This document shows, piece after piece, positions 1 through 11,153 of a stretch of 64,000 nt of DNA (its first letter is position 1; every line of letters begins with the position of its first letter). Under the pieces are notes generated by a model. The model did not search any database, was not told where the DNA came from, and saw only the letters and a list, made by a program, of their open reading frames with translations. The position numbers and the translations under genes are program-made. The DNA is taken from assembly GCA_949316495.1 (NCBI GenBank), contig OX439003.1, positions 52,887,879-52,951,878 on the forward strand. Reading direction: 5' to 3'. This DNA comes from Amphiduros pacificus. Its lineage: Eukaryota; Annelida; Polychaeta; Phyllodocida; Hesionidae.

Positions 1-243
1 AAGTGGTGACGTAGCCAACTTCTCCGTATAAGTCAATGGAAACTCGGACAATCTGCAGGTTTCCCGAATGCATGAATTTCCCAATAACTCTGTACATATT
101 GAACATGTATCAATTTTATTATACACTCATATGTAGTTTACAGTCTACTATCGATGTGAGTAGTTTTTACTCAGTTTTGAAAGATTCTGTGAAAATCAGG
201 AGTGAAAAACATGAAAGTGTCCGGATTTGTCTGCCGGTCACTG
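1..243 (+). mobile_element. Tc1/mariner-type MITE, cut by window edge
   Basis: This is the right-hand part of a 453-bp non-autonomous element; full copies lie at 5098-5550 and 13388-13840. It ends in the terminal inverted repeat TGCCGGTCACTG followed by TA, the target duplication usual for Tc1/mariner. The left end lies before the window. The small open frame over it has no coding character. Confidence 0.85.
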
Positions 244-266
244 TAACACTGACGCCTGTTATGCAA

Positions 267-352
267 TGTCCTTGTGTGACATCACACTGAGATAAGTCAC
301 TCTGTGTTGAACACGACAGGTGGCAAACGCGTCACGTGCCGAATGCAACAAG
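267..352 (+). repeat. dispersed repeat, copy 1
   Basis: This stretch, containing CACGTGCCGAATGCA, closely matches 15257-15345 and, in reverse, part of 13245-13310. In two of the three places it sits next to a MITE copy, so it may belong to an older element into which the MITE inserted. Family unknown. Confidence 0.6.
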
Positions 353-1289
353 CTGTTCAGAATTGGTGTAGAACAATGGTATGATGTCAAATCATCCAGA
401 TATGTTCAGATTACCACCCAAATTGGTTCAGAGCTCTCCCACCCCTGAGTTCAGAAAAAAAAATGGACTAACCATTTCTTTTTTTAACAAAATTTAGACT
501 GACTCGTCTGTAAGGGGTTAACTAATTTATATCAAGAATCTGATCCCATTAAATGGACTATAAACATCTTAAGCATATATAAATGAATGAGCCAAACGAT
601 AGTTTACTGCCTGCCTTCAGAATTTCAGAAATTGTCAGAATCATTCACAATCAACGTGAAAGAATTGCGATGCGACATCTTGATTTTGTTTCGGTATACG
701 CCCACAAAACATCCAATGTTTTCTCCTTTAAACCGACAATTCTTGGTTAGATTTTCGACCTGTCCATGCATAAAGACTTAATTGCAAAATCTGTCACATT
801 TCTAAACTCAAACTTCATCTATAATATAGATAAAATCTTGAATAAACATCATCTCACTCACCGGTTATCAATCTGAGAGGTCAGAGTTTACAAGAACAAA
901 ATTGGGTCAATCTCGATGAAAGCTCGTCGGTGATTGGCTGTTGCACAGTCATGCCACACGCCGTCCACCCAAAGAACGAAAATTGACGATTCTTTGGTCC
1001 ACCAGGGGCACGCGAAAAAGTTCACCACGTCGCCCTCTGGTGGAGTTTGTCTTTTTGTATACAGGTCTTTGACATGAAAGAAGAATTCGCACAACCATAA
1101 GATAAGCTGATAATTATGAAAGCCGGTGTGTAAAGTACGGACGTCCGACAACAACGGACGTTATAAACGGATGTAAGGCATTACTTTTTTTTTTTTCAAG
1201 CTGTCACTTGTGAAAAATGTTTTTTTTGTCATATTTTCATCCATATTTGACCTTTTATGATGTACAAGTGCCTTCGGCTGGGAAGTGAT
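353..1289. other. non-coding stretch, no gene recognised
   Basis: No convincing gene is seen. A block at about 424-449 (GGTTCAGAGCTCTCCCACCC) recurs at about 2914-2940, bracketing the 21-bp minisatellite. Two CTCF-like motifs face each other at 999-1011 and 1031-1043. Confidence 0.5.
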
Positions 1290-2370
1290 GCTGTCCCTCA
1301 CTGTCGTAGCTATCCCTCACCTGTGCAGCTGTCTCTCAATTGTGCAGCTATCTCTCACCTATGCAGCCATCCCTCACCTATACAGCTATCTCTCACATGT
1401 GCAGCTGTCTCTCACTTGTGCAACAACCGCGTGTGCAGCTGTCATTCAGTTATGCAGTTGTCTCTCACTGTTGTAACTATCTCTCACCATGTGCAGCTAT
1501 CTCTCACCATGTGCAGCTATCTCTCTCCATGTGCAGCTATCTCTCCCCATGTGCAGCTATCTCTCCCCATGTGCAGCTATCTCTCCCCATGTGCAGCTAT
1601 CTCTCCCCATGTGCAGCTATCTCTCATCATGTGCAGCTGTCTCTCCCCATGTGCAGCTATCTCTCACCATGTGCAGCTATCTCTCACCATGTGCAGCTAT
1701 CTCTCACCATGTGCAGCTATCTCTCAAACTGCGCAGCTATATCTCCCCATGTGCAGCTATCTATCACCATGTGCAGCTATCTCTCCCCATGTGCAGCTAT
1801 CTCTCATCATGTGCAGCTGTCTCTCCCCATGTGCAGATATCTCTCACCATGTGCAGCTATCTCTTACCATGTGCAGCTATCTCTCACCATGTGCAGCTAT
1901 CTCTCCCCATGTGCAGCTATCTCTCATCATGTGCAGCTGTCTCTCCCCATGTGCAGCTATCTCTCACCATGTGCAGCTATCTCTCACCATGTGCACCTAT
2001 CTCTCACCATGTGCAGCTATCTCTCAAACTGCGCAGCTATATCTCCCCATGTGCAGCTATCTATCACCATGTGCAGCTATCTCTCCCCATGTGCAGCTAT
2101 CTCTCATCATGTGCAGCTGTCTCTCCCCATGTGCAGATATCTCTCACCATGTGCAGCTATCTCTTACCATGTGCAGCTATCTCTCACCATGTGCAGCTAT
2201 ATCTCCCCATGTGCAGCTATCTCTCCCCATGTGCAGCTATCTCTCAAATTGTGCAGCTATATCTCATAATGTGCAGCTATCTCTCCCCATGTGCGGCTAT
2301 CTATCACCATGTGCAGCTATCTCTCCCCATGTGCAGCAATCTCTCACCATGTGCAGCATTATTCTTAACC
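1290..2370 (+). repeat. 21-bp minisatellite
   Basis: About 50 tandem copies of a 21-bp unit around CATGTGCAGCTATCTCTC, more diverged at the left end and nearly uniform after about 1480. Blocks of several units recur in the same order of variants (for example 1660-1840 and 1960-2140), which suggests duplication of multi-unit blocks. The unit is a multiple of three with few stops, so it gives long false open frames on the plus strand. Confidence 0.95.
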
Positions 2371-3229
2371 AATTCTGAACCAATCTGGGCGGTTCTGTTA
2401 AAAAACGACTTTTTTATAGCTCATAAAAAGCATCAAAATCACATAATAATTATCACAAAATATAACAAATTTTGCTACAGTTGAGTGTAAAACAGTGTCT
2501 TGTTAATAATAATGTAAATTTTATGCTAAATCTATAACGTTTTTACGGTTATATTTGTGCCCCCAAGTTGGGAATTACTCTTCTTTTTGCAGTCTTAAAC
2601 TGGGGCACATTCCTGTGTTAAAATGTGACAATAATCTCGTTAAAAATCAATTTCAGATGATCATATACTTATATATGTAACTGATGAGCAAGTTATTTTC
2701 TTTAACATTTGTGAATGATAGTCGTTATATAAAGATTAAAGAATGCAACGCTTTCAGTCTGGCCATTGTTCCACTCAGGTACCACTCAGATTGGCTGCGA
2801 TTTAGTGCACAGATTGTTGCGAGCGCCCAGAATGACGTCATTTACCACCCAGATCAGTTGTGAGCGAACAGAATGACGCGATTTAACCAGATTGGTTCAG
2901 AGTTACTGCACAGATTGGTTCAGAGCTCTCCCACCCCTGATACTACATAATACTGACAGGAATGACCAGTAAGGCATCAAATATTTTTTTATCTGATTTA
3001 AAAAAAATTTTAAATCTTTTTTTTATCTGATTTAAATTTAAAATTTAAAAAATTAAAAATCTTACCATGTGGTCTATGTGGCAAATCAGAAACTCCTTGC
3101 TCTTTATACTGTAAACATTCTAGAGCCTCAGATACTTTGAGTCCAGCATGTTTTTGATTGAAAATTGCAGTATTACATCTGATATCAGAGGTATTGAGCT
3201 GAGCATTAGCCATTCCAGAAACAGCTAGA
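2371..3229. other. non-coding stretch
   Basis: AT-rich sequence with no gene recognised. At about 2780-2940 there are several short diverged repeats of a motif containing CAGATTGGTT, related to 395-450. Confidence 0.4.
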
Positions 3230-3312
3230 TATCTGTCAGAAAATCCGATATATCTGTCAGAAAATCCGATATATTTATCAGGAAATCCGATATATCTGTC
3301 AGAAAAGCCGAT
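3230..3312 (+). repeat. 20-bp tandem repeat, four copies
   Basis: Roughly four copies of a 20-bp unit around CTGTCAGAAAATCCGATATA. Just to the right, 3338-3348 and 3588-3598 form an 11-bp inverted repeat (CCGATAATTCT) around GC-rich sequence with a short tandem near 3400-3440. No gene is recognised here. Confidence 0.7.
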
Positions 3313-4156
3313 AAAATCCGATAGGGCAGGCAATAAACCGATAATTCTCTCCCCAAAAGGCCTTAATCAAAAGCACGTGCACCAAAACGGGAACACGACC
3401 GGGCGTACTGTCACCTGACAGGGCGTACTGTCATGTGATCGGGAAAGCTAAGTCACGTGATCGGGATCCCGATCCGCCCGCCCAGCTTGGCAGAGGGACG
3501 ATAGGGCGGCCCGGCGAGAGAATTTTGGATGCGCACGCAATGGCCCTAACACAAAACGAACGCTAAAGTTCTCCCGATTCCGGAACCAGAATTATCGGGC
3601 ATACGGTATGCGCAAAACGTACCAGGCCGATGCCTTGAACACACTTGCGCTTGCTCTGTCCGTGCATTTAGGGATGATGCAGAAGGAGGAGATTTGGGAT
3701 TGTGATCCCTGTTTTAGGGAGAAATTTGAAAAACAGTACCCTGTTTTAGGGAAAATGATAAAATATCTTAACCTGTCTCAGGGAAAATATCAGCAAAAAG
3801 GACCCTATTTAGCCCAGCTTCCCCGGCAACGCTGACTATGAGAGTATCCCCCCCCCCTCCCCCGGGATTGCGTACATAAAACAAATGGGACAATGGAGTT
3901 TTTTACATAGAAAAGTTTATATGAATGGACCATTGGTAAAAAAGAATTGTTGGGAAAATTGCACCAAGTGACCTCCCTTGCGTCACAATACACAAGTGCC
4001 AAAGTAACAGTTTGTGACAAATAGCAATTGAGCATAATTACCCTGATATATTATGCATTACGTAATCCCACATTGATCACACTATTGCAGACAGTCCCAT
4101 CCACCCTGATTATGATATAGGGATAGAAGACGCAAGGGTGGTGGTGGGGTAGACCT
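3313..4156. other. non-coding stretch
   Basis: No supported gene. An open frame at 3608-3835 consists partly of the repeated phrase CCTGTTTTAGGGA and matches no family I know. A CCCT-rich run lies near 3847-3864. Confidence 0.4.
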
Positions 4157-5097
4157 ACTGATCACATAGAGAACCGCATTAGCTTCCAGCCTCTCACAGC
4201 CCGTGCACGTGCAGGGATACCGATGCGTACGCAAATATGGTAATATATCAAGAGAGGAAACAAAAATCTCAGCAATTCCTAACCTTTGGTACCCAGCTTT
4301 ACTAGGCCTCTTCAATATAGGCCTAGCGCCGACGCGATCAAATGTTGTACTATTTGGGCGCTCATGAATATTAATGAGCAAGAGATTCGAGTTACGTCAT
4401 CATATCATGCACGTGCTGTAAATACGTCATCGCATCGTGCACGTGCATCTGGTTACATTCAAGGGGCGGGGCTAATGGAACCGGCCTATTTGAACATATC
4501 TCAACGCATAAGCGGAGAGGGTGTTATACATTGTATACTGAACCCGATGCAAAGGAGAGTAAACCTTTGGAGGCAGATGATGTTGTAAACTGTGCAAACG
4601 ACTGCTTTGCTTCCAAATTTGTATCTGGCCATCTTCTAAAATGAATTATCTTTGGTTCCATGTTTGCAGTTTCCCAAAAAGATTTTGCAAAAGCTTGTTT
4701 AATCTGGTTCAAAGTCTACAAAAGGGCTATGAAAAAAATTCAGATCACTTTGGAACCCGGAAGTAATTGGTAGCTCAAGGAGTTATATAACGTCACAATA
4801 CATTTTCACGTGAGGTCAATCAAAACAATACCCACAACATTCAAATATTTTCAACTCACCAATCAAGATTTTGCATGCACGTGAGAAGACTGACTTCCGG
4901 GCACAAAAGTGATCTTAATTTTCTGCAGCCAAGAGAGTTTATAAAAACATGGAATATATTTAATATTTTGGAATATTTTTCTCTGGAATTGTTTTATCTT
5001 TGTATTCTGCATCTGCTGTCTAAAGCCCACCATTCATAATGCTCTGTATACTCTACGGTGGGAGATTCCTGAAAAACTTGTTTCATCTCTTGAAGTA
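4157..5097 (+). repeat. dispersed repeat R2, copy A (interrupted by MITE)
   Basis: The blocks 4157-4185 and about 4598-5097, continuing after the MITE at 5551 to about 5575, match 39620-40170 in the same order. The other copy lacks the part equivalent to 4186-4597 and lacks the MITE, so it serves as an empty site for it. No protein is encoded. Family unknown; it behaves like a non-autonomous transposon or a fragment of one. Confidence 0.8.
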
Positions 5098-5550
5098 CAG
5101 TGACCGGCAACTGTCCGGAACCGGCAGATGAAACTCGGACATTTTTAACACAGTCAAACATCAAGCAAACCTTGCCTGTACTGATTGCAATTGAGCTGAA
5201 TGTTGTCTCTGACATGTTATCTTGTATTCCCACTGACTTTCAAAATGTTAAATGTGTTTATTTGTTTTCACGGCACGAGTGATGTTGTCACTGTCAAATG
5301 ACGTCAGAAGTGGTGACGTAACCAACTTCACTGTATAACTCAATGGAAACTCGGACAATCTGCAGGTTTGCTGAATGCGTGAATTTCCCGATAATTCTGT
5401 ACATATTGAACATGTACCAATTTTATTATACACACATATGTAGTTAAGAATCTACTATCGATGGTTGTAGTTTTTGCTCAGTTTTGAAAGATTTTGTGAA
5501 AATCAGGAGTGAAAAACATGAAAGTGTCCGGATTTGTCTGCCGGTCACTG
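5098..5550 (+). mobile_element. Tc1/mariner-type MITE, complete, 453 bp
   Basis: It begins CAGTGACCGGCA and ends TGCCGGTCACTG, flanked by TA on both sides. The terminal inverted repeats, the CAGTG start and the TA duplication fit a non-autonomous Tc1/mariner element. It has no transposase. It is inserted in repeat R2; the paralogous R2 copy at about 40146-40160 is uninterrupted at the matching point. The full copy at 13388-13840 is also exactly 453 bp. Confidence 0.92.
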
Positions 5551-5814
5551 TACATCATATTTGCGTTACGTAATCGCCTCGTGCATGCACGTGCCAACCA
5601 TTATGATTTTGATTTGATTTATTCATTTATTATACTGACAGGATATTACATACTGTTTGTTTTTACCAACACAGTCTGTTTCATCATAATATTATCCCAG
5701 CCCATAAGGACTTATCAGTCAGTTTGAGCCCTTTACATTGATAATATGTCGGGACACCACAGTTTGTATGTAATTATACATCAAATAGTACAATACAAGT
5801 TTGTTCTCTGGTCA

Positions 5815-8800
5815 TTATGAATACAATATCTTACTCCTTTTCCTCCAAATATTTTCTAGGAATTCCCCTAGTAATTTCCATTTATACTGAAATAAGAATA
5901 TAAACTTCTCATTGTCATTGAGACTGACAAAATTATCATCATTTTCTTGTATTTTGTGATAAAATTCTTCTCTGAATTGACTATATAGTGGACATTTACA
6001 AACAAAATGAAATTCATTCTCCACTTCATTCAAATCACAAAAGGCACATATTCTTTCTTCTACAGATAAGCCACGATATCTGCCTGTTTCAATGTGGAGA
6101 GGTAAAATTCCCATTCTAATCTGAGCAAGTAGAGATCTTCTTTTTCTTGACATACACCACTGCACATAGTTTTCAGTTTCATGTTTGTTTTTGAATGAAA
6201 CATATGTCCTAAGTTTAGGTTTGTCCAAAATCTTTAATTGCCATTCATCTTGATTTCTTACTTCTAATAATTTGGATATACTCTCAATGTCACATAACAT
6301 TCTATTATAATACATTTCTACTTGGCCAAGCTGTGTAAATAAAAGTTTAATTTCTGCACACCACCCGTTACATAGTCTGTATTCATAGTTAAACAATCTT
6401 TTGGTTAATCTTGCATCCTCCATTGTTATTAATCTGTTCCTTAATTTACACATTTCTAAATATCTCCTATTTTGGCAACCCATCCAACCAGTATCCCCAT
6501 CTAATGCTAAAAGTGGAGCTTTCTGATGTACACCCAAATAATATCTAATAGCTCTATACTGGATTTTGTCACAACATTCATATGCTTTAAAACCCCAAAT
6601 ACCAGTACAATATTGTAGAATAGGAACCACACCTGAGTAGTACATTTTACTGAATGTTTTAAATCCTACATTTCGAAATGTACTGAATTTTGTTATAATT
6701 CCTCCCAGTGCTCTTCCTGCAGCACCTGCCAGAGTCATTGCTGTCACCTTAAAATCTAAATACTCATTTAAGACAACTCCTAGATATTTATATTTATCTA
6801 GGATTTCTATCTCTTCATTATCTATACAGAATACAGTGTCAGTTTTCCTTGTATTCTTATTTCTAAAATGTACAATTTTTGTTTTATCTTTGTTAATTTT
6901 CAGTTTCCATTTGTCACACCATTTACCAACAAAGTCAAGCAATTTTTGAAGTTGGTTCTCATCTTCTCCAAGTATAACAATATCATCTGCAAAAAGCAAT
7001 ATACACAGTTTACCTTCTTCATAACTTACTCCAAGATCTAATTCATTTATTTCTTTAGCTAAATCATTTATAAATAGGGCAAATAAGGTTGGTGATAGCG
7101 TGTCACCCTGCTTTACACCACTATCAGTTGGAAACCATTCTGTCATGTGCCCATTTAGTTTGATACTTGCAAGTGGACTCTTATACAATGCTTTGATACA
7201 CTTGTATATATTACCATCAATATTATATTCAAGCAACTTGTAGAACAGTAGGTCTCTGTCAACCCAATCGAATGCCTTCTGCATATCTATAAAACATGCA
7301 AAAGTACTCTTCTTCTGTGCAAGTCTGTTCCTAATTATAGATGTCAATGTATATATATGGTCACCACATGATCGTTTTTGCCTAAACCCATTCTGCTCGT
7401 CTACAAAAAGATGGAGACTTTCACAATAATCCACAATTCTTCTGTTGATTACAGCAGAAAATAGTTTGCATACACATGACAATAAGCTAATACCTCGGTA
7501 ATTCAAAGGAATAAAAGGATCTTTAGTGGAACTTTTGGGCACTGGTGTAATGATGGATTTTAACCAAACAGTCGGTAATTTACAATAATCAAAATATTTT
7601 GTATACAGATGATAAAGTGCTGTTATAACTTCATGCTTTTTGAAAACCTCATTTGGGATACAGTCTATACCTGATGCTTTTCTATTCTCTGGGTTGCATT
7701 CATACTCTGGTGCCTCCATCTCTGATTCTCTACTTTCTTTTTCATTTATAATGTTTCTGTGTAATTCTGACTGCAGTATATTATTCTCAGGACTATTTAA
7801 AAGCGAATAAAATTCAGTCCTCCATTTACTTAGTACTGCATCAATATCATCTATAAGATTACCATCATTATCATATATTTTCATAGGGATTTCAGAACTT
7901 TTTCTTGGACCTATACGCTTTATATGATTCCAAAATTCTCTTGGGTTGTTACTACAATTATCATCGAGTTCTGCCAGCAGATTGTATTTATACTTTCTTT
8001 TATAATTTCTGTGGTGGTTAAAATTTGTTTTAAGAATTCTTTTTATGTGGCCTGAACCATAGTGTCTAACATATTTTCTTTCAGCTTCATTCATAGTCTT
8101 CCATAATCGAGCCAAGTGATCATTCCAGTATGGCTTATTATTCTTATACTTCTTCCTTGTTCTCTTATTAGCATCAGAATATTTCAGATATTGGTCCATT
8201 TCACTGGTAATTGTTTTACAAAATTGCTCATATGTAGCATCAATGTTATCTTGACTATTAATACAAGCCATGCAGTTGTCAATCAGTTCATTTATACCAT
8301 TCTTCCAGTTATCACTACACATAAATAAATCTGGAATATCATTGAATTTGTATCTTCTCCCACTGTGCAATCTGCCTTGTGTTGTTTGGTTACTGTTCAC
8401 ACTATTTAGATGGACTGTACTATTTAGTGTACTCTCTATTCCAATCCTAGCACATAAAATGGAATGGTCTGGTAATTTACATCTGGCACCCAGAAGGGGT
8501 GCTAAGTTACATATGTCACTCAACTCAGCCATAGTATGGACTTCAAAAGTCGAACATCTATAGAATATATCATGTGGCACAATAATGTAGTCAACTACTG
8601 CTGTACCTTTATGAGATATGCTTGTAAAGTTATCTTTTTTCTTATCACATTTTCCATTTAATACACATGTTTTAGCATCGGATAAAAATTCTATTAATGC
8701 TTCTCCATGTCCGTGTATAACAGAATCAATAACCTGTCTTTTAGGTACATCATCAATCTCTGCTATTACATCAGACATTTCCCCAATACGTCCATTAAAA

Positions 8801-9324
8801 TCTCCACATATATAGACATCAAGATCACTATGAAAATATAACTGTGCAATTAGATGGCCAAAGTATTCAGATGTGTTTCTTCCATATGGAGAATTTTCTG
8901 GTGCAAGATAACATGAAAATACAACAAAACTATAATCAGACTGTTTGTTCATAAATTTAACACCGAGTATGCCATCAAGAGTTTTGTCTACCGTTTCTAT
9001 ATGATATATCTCATATAATTTGGAAGCTATTAGCAAACCAACTCCTCCGTGTGTCTTTGGAGCATTTTTATGCTTTTGACATCTTGGGTGTGAAATAAAT
9101 TTATAACTGTCAATATTTATAGTGACCTCATATTCATGGGTGAAGTGAGTTTCACAAATACACATAATGTCAGGTTTCAGATGTTTGATCATTTCTTCAC
9201 GTAAAATTCTGTTGTGATTTGTCCAACCATTAATGTTCCATGCAGATAATTTAATATTGTCATATATCCATAGTTTGTTTGGATAGTTTGTGAGGGCAGG
9301 GATTCGGCCTAGGGACCAGGGTAT
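5815..9324 (-). CDS. LINE ORF2: APE endonuclease + reverse transcriptase
   Basis: It encodes the enzyme that nicks target DNA and copies the element's RNA into the nick. From the N-terminus there is an APE-type endonuclease with SAWNINGW (9246-9223), CETH, ICGDFNGR, VVDYIIVPHD and LPDHSI. A reverse transcriptase follows with PLNYRGISLLS, FIDMQKAFDWVDR, SGVKQGDTLSPTLFALFIND and the catalytic LLFADDIVILGE. A C-terminal CxxC-x9-HxxC cluster (CAFCDLNEVENEFHFVC) comes last. The frame is open from 9324 to the stop at 5815, about 1169 codons. The first ATG, at 9192, would leave out the first endonuclease strand. The frame starts inside the end of ORF1, shifted by -1. This points to reinitiation or frameshifting, or to a lost upstream start. 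Domain calls are firm; the start is not. Confidence 0.93.
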   Translation of the reverse strand: MPWSLGRIPALTNYPNKLWIYDNIKLSAWNINGWTNHNRILREEMIKHLKPDIMCICETHFTHEYEVTINIDSYKFISHPRCQKHKNAPKTHGGVGLLIASKLYEIYHIETVDKTLDGILGVKFMNKQSDYSFVVFSCYLAPENSPYGRNTSEYFGHLIAQLYFHSDLDVYICGDFNGRIGEMSDVIAEIDDVPKRQVIDSVIHGHGEALIEFLSDAKTCVLNGKCDKKKDNFTSISHKGTAVVDYIIVPHDIFYRCSTFEVHTMAELSDICNLAPLLGARCKLPDHSILCARIGIESTLNSTVHLNSVNSNQTTQGRLHSGRRYKFNDIPDLFMCSDNWKNGINELIDNCMACINSQDNIDATYEQFCKTITSEMDQYLKYSDANKRTRKKYKNNKPYWNDHLARLWKTMNEAERKYVRHYGSGHIKRILKTNFNHHRNYKRKYKYNLLAELDDNCSNNPREFWNHIKRIGPRKSSEIPMKIYDNDGNLIDDIDAVLSKWRTEFYSLLNSPENNILQSELHRNIINEKESRESEMEAPEYECNPENRKASGIDCIPNEVFKKHEVITALYHLYTKYFDYCKLPTVWLKSIITPVPKSSTKDPFIPLNYRGISLLSCVCKLFSAVINRRIVDYCESLHLFVDEQNGFRQKRSCGDHIYTLTSIIRNRLAQKKSTFACFIDMQKAFDWVDRDLLFYKLLEYNIDGNIYKCIKALYKSPLASIKLNGHMTEWFPTDSGVKQGDTLSPTLFALFINDLAKEINELDLGVSYEEGKLCILLFADDIVILGEDENQLQKLLDFVGKWCDKWKLKINKDKTKIVHFRNKNTRKTDTVFCIDNEEIEILDKYKYLGVVLNEYLDFKVTAMTLAGAAGRALGGIITKFSTFRNVGFKTFSKMYYSGVVPILQYCTGIWGFKAYECCDKIQYRAIRYYLGVHQKAPLLALDGDTGWMGCQNRRYLEMCKLRNRLITMEDARLTKRLFNYEYRLCNGWCAEIKLLFTQLGQVEMYYNRMLCDIESISKLLEVRNQDEWQLKILDKPKLRTYVSFKNKHETENYVQWCMSRKRRSLLAQIRMGILPLHIETGRYRGLSVEERICAFCDLNEVENEFHFVCKCPLYSQFREEFYHKIQENDDNFVSLNDNEKFIFLFQYKWKLLGEFLENIWRKRSKILYS

Positions 9325-10151
9325 CTAGGTCTAAATTGTCCATATGTTGGTGGTGGAGTGTAGCGAGGTCCAGGTGGATCGTATCCATTTGGTGGGGGGC
9401 GATTATTCTGTCTTTGTCCTCTGCCATAACCATTTCTGTTGTAGCCATCTGTATTCCTGACCAACCTGCCATTTGCTGTAATTCTAAATTGGTGACCAGT
9501 AGGCAGTTCCTGTAGGATAGCCCTGGTATTAAGCTCTATTAGCCGCTCTGCATGACTTTTGGAGCTTCTGACATACACATTTTGAAATCTCTGGACATTT
9601 GACAGACGTGACTTGTTTTGCAATATTTTCTTCTTGGAGTCTAAGTTTCTGACTTCAATCTTCAGCAGGCCAGGCTTAGTAGGGTTTCCATGGTTTGGTA
9701 ACCGTCTTGCCCTAATTACTGGTACATCTACGATGTTCAATCCATTTCTTATCAGGTCTTCACTCACTGTCATGGGGTTTTCACCTGAGGTGGCTGGTAC
9801 CCCTTGAGCAATAATTGATACCTCAGGGTCGAACTGGAAACGGTCTTCCAGAGCAGTAAGTCTGACATCAAAGTCAGAAAGTTTCCTATCAAGTATTCCA
9901 TTTTCTAAGGCAATGTGGTTTTCTAGGTCTTTCAGTTTGGTGTTCACAGTGTTTTCTTGGATCAGACTACTGAGCTTCTTTGATGTATCTTGTGTCTGTT
10001 TAGATAGTTCCTGTCTCAGAGTTTGCAGCTCTTTCCTCAGGTCTGCTATCTCAGCTTGCTGACCACTTGGTTTCTTTGTCCTTGGTGGGGGGCTAGGTGT
10101 TATATCTCTTGGCATATTTTGTGTATTGTCTTTTATTGTCTTTTTAGGCAT
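9309..10151 (-). CDS. LINE ORF1: RNA-binding coiled-coil protein
   Basis: 280 codons from the ATG at 10151; an in-frame ATG at 10247 would add 32 residues with no recognisable content. The N-terminus is basic and proline-rich. A coiled coil follows (heptads around EIADLRKELQTLRQELSK) and then a second helical stretch. The middle part (VPVIRARRLPNHG to VYVRSSKSHAERL) resembles the RRM-like and C-terminal RNA-binding region of L1-type ORF1 proteins. The tail is rich in Gly, Arg, Asn and Pro, as in nucleic-acid-binding tails. Its stop overlaps the open frame of ORF2 by about 13 bases. Role inferred: packaging of the element RNA as a ribonucleoprotein. Confidence 0.85.
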   Translation of the reverse strand: MPKKTIKDNTQNMPRDITPSPPPRTKKPSGQQAEIADLRKELQTLRQELSKQTQDTSKKLSSLIQENTVNTKLKDLENHIALENGILDRKLSDFDVRLTALEDRFQFDPEVSIIAQGVPATSGENPMTVSEDLIRNGLNIVDVPVIRARRLPNHGNPTKPGLLKIEVRNLDSKKKILQNKSRLSNVQRFQNVYVRSSKSHAERLIELNTRAILQELPTGHQFRITANGRLVRNTDGYNRNGYGRGQRQNNRPPPNGYDPPGPRYTPPPTYGQFRPRYPGP

Positions 10152-10260
10152 TATATGTAGTGCTAGGTAGATCTGGATACCTTGTTGGGGGTGAGCTGAA
10201 TAAGCCAGCAAGGATTTCTCTAGCTGTTCTGCTCCAGTGCACCTCAAACCACTGTACCCA

Positions 10261-11153
10261 CATACATGAGCTGTCTGTAAACCAAATGATTAGAATAGAT
10301 GTGATCTCAGCCATGTGTCTAAATATAGTATTACTATATATATATAAACTAAGGGCATGAAAACTATTGCACCTCATTTCTGTCAATCTGATGTATCAAA
10401 TTAGATTTAAAATAGTTAGGTACATCCTAAAATTTAAAGGATATTATCCATACAATGCTAGGATAGCAAAGCATTTTTAGAAACTATAACCCTTACCTTA
10501 TTCTTCCTTGAAATATTTATTTCATGGAGTTGAAATTTGTGTTCCAAGAGAAATGAGAAAAGACCGGTGGTTGGGTGGTGGAACACCCTGTAAATAATAT
10601 TATTCTCTAGGAAATTTACAAATTTTGCACCCCCTGGTGTTTATTTCATATTATTTGCAATGAACTACAAGGCATTGTCACACCCTACTGAGTACAGGAT
10701 TAAAATAGTATTCTGTGGGACACTTTTCATTTCTATAATTCCCTCAACTGGATCACAGGCTTTTCTGTTTTTTTACGCGTAATCCTAGATTTGGGCAGAA
10801 ATATTAATCAATGCAAGGTAGGGATAATTTTTGAAACTCTGAACCTAAGGATTAGATGGCACAGAACAGAAATATCCAAACTTCAAGGTCATGAAAGTAA
10901 AATTAATAACTTTATACATGGATTAAAAATGATCTCATCCAAGGTTGTGATTTCAGCTTTCACCCCTTTAGTTGTATATGACAGAAGGGAGAATTGACAT
11001 TGCATTGATCACACAATTATGGCACTGTCTTAGCTTTTCAGATTCCCTGTGCCCACATATGTAAACAGTCTGTGTTATATATAGTTCACAGCTCACCTCT
11101 CCAGATTTACTAGAAATCACAGTGTCACCTTCCTCAAAGTGTACTTTTTCCTC
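10261..11153. other. non-coding stretch, possibly LINE 5' UTR at left
   Basis: No gene recognised. The left 200-300 bases may be the 5' UTR of the LINE. The rest is AT-rich and unique within the window. Confidence 0.4.

Larger units (their letters stand above)
5602..10260 (-). mobile_element. non-LTR retrotransposon (LINE), near full length
   Basis: A LINE on the minus strand with an ORF1, a long ORF2 with endonuclease and reverse transcriptase, and a 3' UTR ending near 5602 in an AAATCA-like tail. Both frames are open, so this is a young, possibly competent copy. The 5' boundary is uncertain; about 10260 is a minimum and sequence to about 10500 could belong to its 5' UTR. The clade (CR1/jockey/I-like groups with an APE endonuclease) cannot be fixed by eye. 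Confidence 0.9.

Noticed and set aside
1257-2484. Cys/Ser-rich repeat protein
   Set aside because: All three frames are open because the 21-bp unit lacks stops; there is no signal peptide or flanking exon.
3608-3835. Small protein gene
   Set aside because: Partly built of a repeated phrase, no splice or domain support, and no family recognised.
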